Part shown: piece after piece, positions 57,942 to 64,000 of the stretch
Layout: each line of letters starts with the position of its first letter
Numbering within the stretch: the stretch's first letter is position 1
NCBI GenBank assembly: GCA_001695595.3
Contig: MBPM02000034.1
Location: forward strand, 712,770-776,769
Direction of reading: 5' to 3'
Source of the DNA: Plasmopara viticola
Taxonomy: Eukaryota; Oomycota; Peronosporomycetes; Peronosporales; Peronosporaceae
DNA: 64,000 nucleotides
Position numbers and translations under genes: made by a program
Notes under the pieces: generated by a model
Database searches by the model: none
Seen by the model: the letters and a program-made list of their open reading frames with translations, nothing else
What the model was told of the DNA's origin: nothing

Positions 57942-60010
57942 ATGACGAACCTCGAAATTGCCACTTCTCTTTCTTTTGAAGAGGCGGAAAGCTATATTAA
58001 GACTTTTGCCAAACTGAACGACTTTGCTGTGAGACTCAGTCGTACCAAAAAGAGCAAAACAGGTGAATTAAGGAAGGTGGCTCGAATGTGTTCACAGTGG
58101 TTGTTATAAGAAAAGGGTAATGGCATACGGAACACATCTACGTTAAAAACAAGCTCTCAATGGCTGGCTATTGTGTAACGCGTCATGCAGCAATCTGGTA
58201 ATTACTTAAGGGACATGAAGTTGATGTGTGGCGAGCATTCTGGATATGAGGCCTCCTCTGACCCCGCAGCCTATGCGGTCAATCGGACGCTAAATTCGGA
58301 GAGAGAGACCATCATTTCTACGAGGACCAAAGCTGGCGCACCCCCTCGTACAATCCTTGCCACACCTCGTCAAAGTGATCCTGCCTGTCTTGTACTCAGA
58401 AAGGATATCAACAACGCAAGACAAAAGGTACCAATTTTGACATCAATGATGCGCTCGGCCTTGTTCTGACATAGTATATTGATTTTACTACACCAGGAAA
58501 GAAATGAAATATTGAATGGCCGAAGTCAAATTGACGCGTTGTTAGATCAATTAGAAGCAGATGAGGTATACTATAAAGTTAGGATGTGCACTGAAAATAG
58601 GCTCCGATGTTTGTTCATTGCGCCAAATACAGCAATCTTCGTGGCGTAAACTTTCTGTGCAAACACAGTCTTCATAATGGATTCAACATATAGAAAAATA
58701 GGTACGCTTGATAGGAGCTCTCATCTGGCTGTCAAGGAAAGCTAATGATGTGTTCCGGTTCAAATCAGATACAAAATGCCGCTACTATACACCGTTGGCG
58801 TAACGCTAACAAACCAAACGATTTCGCTATCGTATTGTTTCTTGTCGGCAGAGAGCGAGGAGGACTATATCTGGGCTCTTAACCAGTTTTTCGATATTTC
58901 TGCTCGATATTAAACGGGCGAAAATAAAAATAGTGGTGGACCGAGAACTTGCGTTACTTTTAGCAGTTCGAACGACATTGCCGGACTCATCAGTTTTGAT
59001 ATGCCTTTGGCATGTCAACAAAAATATTTAAGCAAAATGCAAAGGGCACTTTACATTGAGTGAAGACTACAAATTGAAAACTGTGGTCGAGCTTGTGTTA
59101 CTCCATCAATGAAGGCGACTACGAAGCCTGCTGGGCCAAAGTTAAAAAAACTGCTCCTGCTCCTGTTGTTACGTACCTAGCTTCACCATAATTACGACAA
59201 CACTAAAAGCAATTTGTTCTGGCATGGACCAGCAATGTTGCTCATTACGGGCATGCGGTCACCTCTAGAGTAGGAGAAAGCCATGCCTTCTAAAACAACG
59301 GATTGCGGTCGCAACATCTGACCTTAATGTTATGTACCAAAAATTGCTGCTTTCTCGTGTATCACAACGACTTCAAAAAAATCAGATGATCGCCAAAGAA
59401 AGGCTGAGCTTGCCAGTTCGCTTGCAAGCAGCATTTTGGTCAAGCGTCGTCCGAAAAGTATCATCGTACGCATTATTTAAGGTAAGGGTGTATAATCGTG
59501 TATGGCCCACTTGTGCATCATCGTGGATTGCCCCGTTGCGCATTAGCTCACAATTCCTGCCATTAGACGCATGAGAAATATCAACTTGCAATACAAGTAG
59601 GCCCACAAACAGCATGCACGCGTGCTTTTTTGCGGATTTTGATCACCATTGATGGCTTCAGCAACCGCAAACAATAGTTTTCCACCGCTGACAATCCCTA
59701 TGTTCCAAGAAGAAGTGGAAACGCTGGTGCGGCGCAATGCGGAAATGCACTCTACCAAAAAAGTCAACTAAGATTTGACCTAGGGTCATTGAACAACATA
59801 AGCAGTTCAGCAATACAAGAATCGAGTACGGTACACACTCGTGGTCGCCCTGTGGGTTCTGTTGCACAGAGTTCCACACGCCGAGAGCCATCTCTATTCG
59901 AGCATGTTGCGGCATCACAAACCTTGCAAGCAAAAACGAAGTGCTGTAATTGGCTTCGAGATGATGGACACAACAAGCGTACCTGCCCATATCCATCAGC
60001 ATCCCAATAA
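57942..60010 (+). pseudogene. MULE transposase, disrupted
   Basis: From ATG 57942 the N-terminus is a FAR1-type DNA-binding domain (SFEEAESYIKTFAKLNDFAV ... KTGELRKVARMCS). Then come ASSDPAAYAVNRTL and AGAPPRTILATPRQSDP at about 58250-58380, ERNEILNGRSQIDALLDQLE at about 58500, MPLLYTVGVTLTNQTISLSY and EEDYIWALNQFFD (about 58770-58900), VVDRELALLLAV and LICLWHVNKNI (about 58940-59025), and a C-terminal RGRPVGS, STRREPSLFEHV and GHNKRTCP zinc-knuckle tail ending at 60010. Stops and frameshifts occur at many joints, so no active enzyme can be made. The order is that of MULE transposases. Confidence 0.88.
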
Positions 60011-60033
60011 TTGCATAACTGTCTGAAGATATC

Positions 60034-60087
60034 AAGCTGTACTTTGATTGGTCAGCATAAAGAGGGGGTGTAGCTATAGGCGCTCCC
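60034..60087 (-). repeat. right TIR of MULE
   Basis: This 54-bp inverted partner of the left arm shares CTCTTTATG-TGACCAATC and AAAGTACAGCTT with it. Confidence 0.9.
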
Positions 60088-60095
60088 TAAATTAA

Positions 60096-61050
60096 TTGAC
60101 CAGCAAAAGCATAATATATCTGAACATGTTGTGAGCATTGGGGTTTTTAACAACGGTTTTTTGCTAACCCTTGATCTGGAAAATTACAATTCTACGCATG
60201 GCATGACGAGAAGAGCACGAGCCCTGAACTCGGTGGCGGTGAAAGACAATAGGCTTTAGCCGCACGGTCCTGCGCAACAAAGACCGTTGTAATTTTTGTT
60301 TAGCCCAACGTGACGACATTAAGCATCGTACATTTGACTCTCTCAAATACTAGTAGGTAGCTCTTTGCCGCACTGAACAATATGCTTTCTCGTCGTTGTA
60401 AAAATCATTGAATGTTTAAATCTTAAAATGCCACGCCGGTATTGTCGGTGGCGGTGCGGCTACTGTGATTGCGTAGTCGGACAATCCCTTGGGGTACCCA
60501 CTTTAACAAATTTAAGTTCTCGATCGATAGCCGTAGCGTAAACGTAGAGTTAGTCTCGCATGCGGAATTTGCCTTGGTGTAAATCTCTAAAAGCTGCAGC
60601 CTCGAGACATTGCAGCCGCTCGACAAACACCTTCCGCTCTCGCCTAATCCATTTTGCAGTAGACGTCGCAACAATCGCTTTCTTTTGACTCAATACGGCC
60701 ATGAAAAATAGAACTTCATTCGTTATCTGCTACGCTTCACGCGTAGCAGCCAGTAATTACAAGTTTGATCTGCAACTAGATTTCAAATGTTGCTCGATTC
60801 GTCCGGCATTTGGCATCGTACTAAATTATTAATTACGATACGCATAGAGTCCATAGCGCGACAACCTTGAGCGACAGTACTGGCGATTACCAGAGAAATG
60901 TACTAGAAAACCGCGTTGTTAAATGTTGGAGAATAATAATGGCGTAATGATGGATAAAGAGAAAGAGGAAAGTGGGTCCAGTGGTTGCACAAATTGCTCA
61001 TCGACGGCAAACGCTTCTCCATTCGTCCTTGAAAAAACGACACTTTTCGA
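60096..61050. other. intergenic, no supported gene
   Basis: Short ORFs only (minus 60423-60674, 83 codons; plus 60923-61108, 61 codons starting MLENNNGVMMDKEKEE). The latter could be a first exon of the following open frame, but no donor in the right phase was found. Confidence 0.4.
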
Positions 61051-61401
61051 TTGCAGCTGCGCGACGCTGGAGCCGTGGTGCAAAAGCGATCATGTGCTGT
61101 GGCTGTAGGCACAATTTCCTTTTGCTGCGATAGCTCAGTACCGCACGAACAAGCCTTTTATTCGCTTAAAGTCTTATCTTCATGTGGATCTAAACAGTTT
61201 CGCGGTATGTGCTCGCTGTCTGTGACGTGCTCTCTCGCCACCTGGTGCGATGTCATCCCCAACGATACTATGTCATCGCTAGCGCTTGCTTGGCTGAAGC
61301 AAATTACCTCATCATCAGCTCCTTGGCAACCGACGGCACGTGTTAATTCGCGAGTCAAATTACGGGTGGTTGATATATGCAGCCTACATCCTGCTGTATA
61401 A
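61051..61401 (+). CDS. hypothetical open frame, probable exon of unknown gene
   Basis: The frame opens after a TTTTCGATTGCAG acceptor-like site and runs 116 codons to TAA, with natural-looking composition (VGTISFCCDSSVPHEQAFYS, QFRGMCSLSVTCSLATW). There is no ATG near its start, so it needs an upstream exon. An 83-codon antisense frame overlaps it. I do not recognise the family. Confidence 0.3.
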   Translation: MQLRDAGAVVQKRSCAVAVGTISFCCDSSVPHEQAFYSLKVLSSCGSKQFRGMCSLSVTCSLATWCDVIPNDTMSSLALAWLKQITSSSAPWQPTARVNSRVKLRVVDICSLHPAV

Positions 61402-61568
61402 TGGAACAATTTAAGATACGAATCCTTATGTTCGACATCGCAGTCTTCGATCCCCCATCTTTAGGTCCTGTCTGATGCACAAATCAAGCCACGACACTCT
61501 GGCCAACTTCTGGTCACACTCGCGGTTTCATTGCACATGGGTGGGACAAGAACTATATATTACAAAAT

Positions 61569-63050
61569 ATGGCGTCGTTAAAATTCGAAAGCGCGGAGGA
61601 GCCTGAAGAGCTACAGGGAGAGCCGCGCTGGTCTAGTATCCTATATGCGCCGCACCCACATCCTGCGCAATGGTCGCGCTCCATAGACGAGAAGCTGATG
61701 CTGCTGGTTACGCAGTCAACGGCCAGCGGAGAGAGGTTTCCCGTTGGTGTCAATTGTACGTCCAGCTCAATATTCGCCATGCTTTTAATTCGTTAATGTC
61801 TTGTACTGATCTTTTCAGGGATGGAGGTCTCTCAAGTGGTCCAACGGTCTCCCGTGGACTGCGTAAAGCGTTACGCTTTTTTGCATGACGCTCGAGAGCA
61901 ATATAATTCACTAAAAGAAGAGCATGATACGGAGGCTAAGATGGAAGGGAATGAAGAAACTAAAGTATTGGAAGAGGAGCTAGAGGGAGCACTTTTAGAC
62001 AGCGACGAGTGTCTAGAGGTAGAAGATTCACCGAGCGACTTTGGGACGCCCGTCGCCTCGCCCAAGTTGCAGTCTTTGGGCGCTTTTGGGGATTTCGAAT
62101 CCAGTCGGCCTGCATCTCCTGAGTCTCCACCACCGTTCGCGGTCCCTAAACCGACTAGGCAGTCTGGCATTGCTGGACCTGGAGAGAGTCCGTTCCGATG
62201 GGAGAGTTTGGTAAATGACCCAAACTATACAGCACCCGTGCTTAATTCGCCACCAAGTGAACGTCATAACAAGCAGACTTTTCAAGATCGTTTTGGACTT
62301 GCAGACGAGGAAGCGAAAGCTTCATCATTTGCATCGTCGTCACGGATGTCTCCACAAGGATTCGTGTCGTCTCCTGACTTTCAAGTGGGTCACTCCTTCC
62401 TTTTAATCATGACTGCAGTATGTTTGTAAACTTAAGACTTTCTGTAGGATCAAATCAGCGAAATGGGAGTTGAGTCAGCCTTCTCGCCATCTATTCTCAC
62501 GCACGCTTTTAAAGGCTTGAAACTTGGAATGCCGCTTGAGTCCCCTCCGCTGGGTTCACCTCTCATTGGGTCTCCCCGCCTCGGCAGAAAGATCTCCAAT
62601 TCAGGTAATGCGGTTGATTTTCTATTGAAAATGTGCGCATCTAAAATCGTTTATATCTTGCAACTAGAGTATCCTTTTTTGAAAGACGAAAGCATTGCTA
62701 CTCGTCAGTCTGCAGTAAGTAACGACAGTAGTAAATATCATAGCCTTGGAAGAGCAGTAGCTGGAGCTTCAAGTGAGGCCTTTAGCTCAAGCAACGTGAC
62801 TGCACAAGATCTGCAGCGCCAGATGAACTCGCATATCATGCAAATGTCTGCCATGTCCGGTTTATCATCCTTTACGGAATCTGTGACTCAGTCGGCGCTG
62901 GAGGATGCTTTCTTGGACATGGCTGGCTCGCGCTTGGATGCTTCTAGTGTCCTTTTGAGCAGCCGAATGTCAGCAATTCAACCACCTGCTCGGCCAGAAC
63001 ATGTCGATTTACGAGAGCGACGAGTCGCAACGCGTAAGGTGACAAAGTAA
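61569..63050 (+). CDS. SANT/Myb-like domain protein
   Basis: There are four exons (61569-61755, 61819-62384, 62448-62604, 62668-63050), giving 430 residues. Each of the three introns is 63 bp. A single SANT-like domain spans the first intron: WSRSIDEKLMLLVTQSTASG, then RFPVGVN-W-MEVSQVVQRSP and VDCVKRYAFLHD (about residues 36-85). The rest is acidic, then rich in SP pairs (ESPPLGSPLIGSPRLG) and Ser. The third intron has no in-frame stop, but its GTAATG donor and CTAG acceptor and its length match the others. A nuclear, phosphorylation-prone regulator is inferred. It converges on the transporter gene with a 101-bp spacer. Confidence 0.75.
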
Positions 63051-63151
63051 GAGACGACAATGTATTTAATCAAATTTTCGATAAAGTAAGCAGTTTAATT
63101 CGTGTCATTACTGTAATTTCAATGAGTACAGAAAGGAATCTCCACCCAATT

Positions 63152-64000
63152 CTATGCCTTGCTGTCATGGGTGGTCTGTGGAAGTGCTTCCTGAGCAGCC
63201 TTGTGCTTCTTGGCGGCCTCGCTCTCTTTAAACTTAGCGTACCCATAAAGAATCCCACCAACCATTCCAAACGTAACATAGATGGCTGTATCCGGCTCCA
63301 ATGATTCACCCAGAAGCAACACTCCAATGAAAGTAGTCGGAATCTTGTTCAGTCCACCCACGGTCGCGTACGTCGTCGCGGATGTGGCAGACACGCACCA
63401 AAACGACGCAAGGTTGAGACCGACGCCCAGAACGCCACTAATAAACAGCATCATTGTAAAGTTGACATTACTTAGCAACGGGTTACTCCATACTGTAAAG
63501 GCTTCGCCATTTAGAACGAGAGCTGGCGTCAGCAGTGGGAGTGAGATGAGATTGTTGTAAAAAGCCATGCCAAACTTAGAGATCTTGAGCGACGAGCGCG
63601 ACGTGGCGTAGCGCATGTACAGCACGTAGCCAGCGGTGGACGCACAATTAAGCACCATCCAAAAGTATCCTGAGATCGTAGACGGTGTAGCCTTGCCGCC
63701 TACGTCGCTGTACGAGGACATGACAGCACCCATAAGCATAACGCCAAGACTCAGGAGGACAAGACTACCCACACGTTCACCAAAGAAACGCCACTCGCCA
63801 AATACAATAATAATGTTGGTCACGTTTTTAAAGACGGTGACGATATGGATCGGAAGCCCTGCCGTGGCCTGCATGCTCGTGTATAGCATGGCGACAAAAA
63901 AGAAGGTCACAGGCGCCCACTTCCGCGCAACTTGACTGTCGTATGGATCGTACGTAATAAGTTTTTGCATTTTAGCCAGTTCTAGTATGAGCACCGCCAC
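63152..64000 (-). CDS. GDP-mannose-type nucleotide-sugar transporter, N-terminus beyond window
   Basis: 282 residues are visible and the frame is open at the window edge, so the start lies beyond 64000. About eight hydrophobic segments fit a ten-helix drug/metabolite-superfamily transporter. The signature pair of Golgi GDP-mannose transporters is present in variant form: FKNVTNI (FKN-x-T box) and GGLNKIP (usually GALNKxP). The tail is charged (AKFKESEAAKKHKAAQE), suiting a cytosolic C-terminus. The expected role is exchange of GDP-mannose for GMP across the Golgi membrane for glycan synthesis; another GDP-sugar is possible because the nucleotide box is altered. Confidence 0.85.
   Translation of the reverse strand: MAVLILELAKMQKLITYDPYDSQVARKWAPVTFFFVAMLYTSMQATAGLPIHIVTVFKNVTNIIIVFGEWRFFGERVGSLVLLSLGVMLMGAVMSSYSDVGGKATPSTISGYFWMVLNCASTAGYVLYMRYATSRSSLKISKFGMAFYNNLISLPLLTPALVLNGEAFTVWSNPLLSNVNFTMMLFISGVLGVGLNLASFWCVSATSATTYATVGGLNKIPTTFIGVLLLGESLEPDTAIYVTFGMVGGILYGYAKFKESEAAKKHKAAQEALPQTTHDSKA

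Larger units (their letters stand above)
57761..60087 (+). mobile_element. Mutator-like (MULE) DNA transposon, full-length, inactive
   Basis: Inverted ends GGGAGTGTCTATAGCTACAC (57761) and the reverse complement of GGGAGCGCCTATAGCTACAC (ending 60087) enclose 2327 bp. TAAATTAA flanks both sides (57753-57760 and 60088-60095), an 8-bp target duplication. The interior encodes a decayed MULE-type transposase in the plus direction. TIRs, target duplication and protein family agree with one another. Confidence 0.92.

Noticed and set aside
61158..61409. 83-codon minus-strand ORF
   Set aside because: Overlaps the plus-strand frame 61051-61401, which has the better composition and an acceptor-like site; neither is strong.
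1..64000. RXLR or Crinkler effector genes
   Set aside because: No ORF combined a signal peptide with RXLR-EER or LFLAK motifs.
1..64000. tRNA, rRNA, CRISPR arrays or bacterial-type operons
   Set aside because: No cloverleaf, rRNA block or regular spacer array was noticed, and the gene structures are eukaryotic.

Overview
The window reads as nuclear DNA of an oomycete, most likely a Peronosporales species with expanded repeats (Phytophthora or downy-mildew type). The support is indirect. Intron-poor to intron-moderate eukaryotic genes carry short introns (mostly 55-110 bp, GTRNGT donors, YAG acceptors), and there is an oomycete-like initiator (CTCATTTTAACCAATT) upstream of one gene. Tight gene clusters are separated by AT-rich deserts full of decayed Ty3/gypsy and Mutator-like elements. 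No bacterial operons, CRISPR arrays, rRNA or tRNA genes were seen.

Layout. (1) 1-3749: the 5' portion, on the minus strand, of a decayed Ty3/gypsy element with its LTR. (2) 3750-5980: unexplained DNA with a strong hairpin near 5.75 kb. (3) 6068-8313: two plus-strand genes, a small zinc-ribbon membrane protein and a homologue of the recombination factor HROB. (4) 8714-10203: a solo LTR of the same gypsy family, split by a 1.09-kb long-TIR element that carries pieces of a coiled-coil gene. (5) 10.2-21.4 kb: a gene-poor desert with pseudogene fragments. (6) 21.5-29.0 kb: a compact island with ALA dehydratase and cytosolic tryptophanyl-tRNA synthetase on the plus strand. On the minus strand it holds a CCCH-finger/TRF4-type nucleotidyltransferase, a PolX-type HhH-domain protein and a small unknown gene. 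(7) 29-39 kb: repeats, including a nearly full-length but dead gypsy element with both LTRs (31399-37108). (8) 39.1-44.6 kb: CIAO1 and a twin-homeodomain-like protein diverging from a 96-bp spacer, then a membrane-anchored serine carboxypeptidase. (9) 44.6-61.5 kb: a second desert holding an oppositely oriented pair of SINE-like repeats, a 241-bp tandem duplication with a hairpin, and a dead Mutator-like transposon with intact TIRs and target-site duplication (57753-60095). (10) 61.6-64 kb: a SANT-domain gene and the 3' part of a GDP-mannose-type nucleotide-sugar transporter.

The host genes are housekeeping functions with no shared pathway: haem synthesis, tRNA charging, RNA 3'-end modification, cytosolic Fe-S assembly, DNA repair, proteolysis and Golgi sugar transport. 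The interest lies mainly in the mobile-DNA archaeology (a gene-capturing TIR element nested in a solo LTR), in domain combinations (CCCH finger plus TRF4 catalytic core; two divergent homeodomains plus poly-Asp tail) and in unexplained hairpins. All exon joins were inferred by eye from splice consensus and family conservation.
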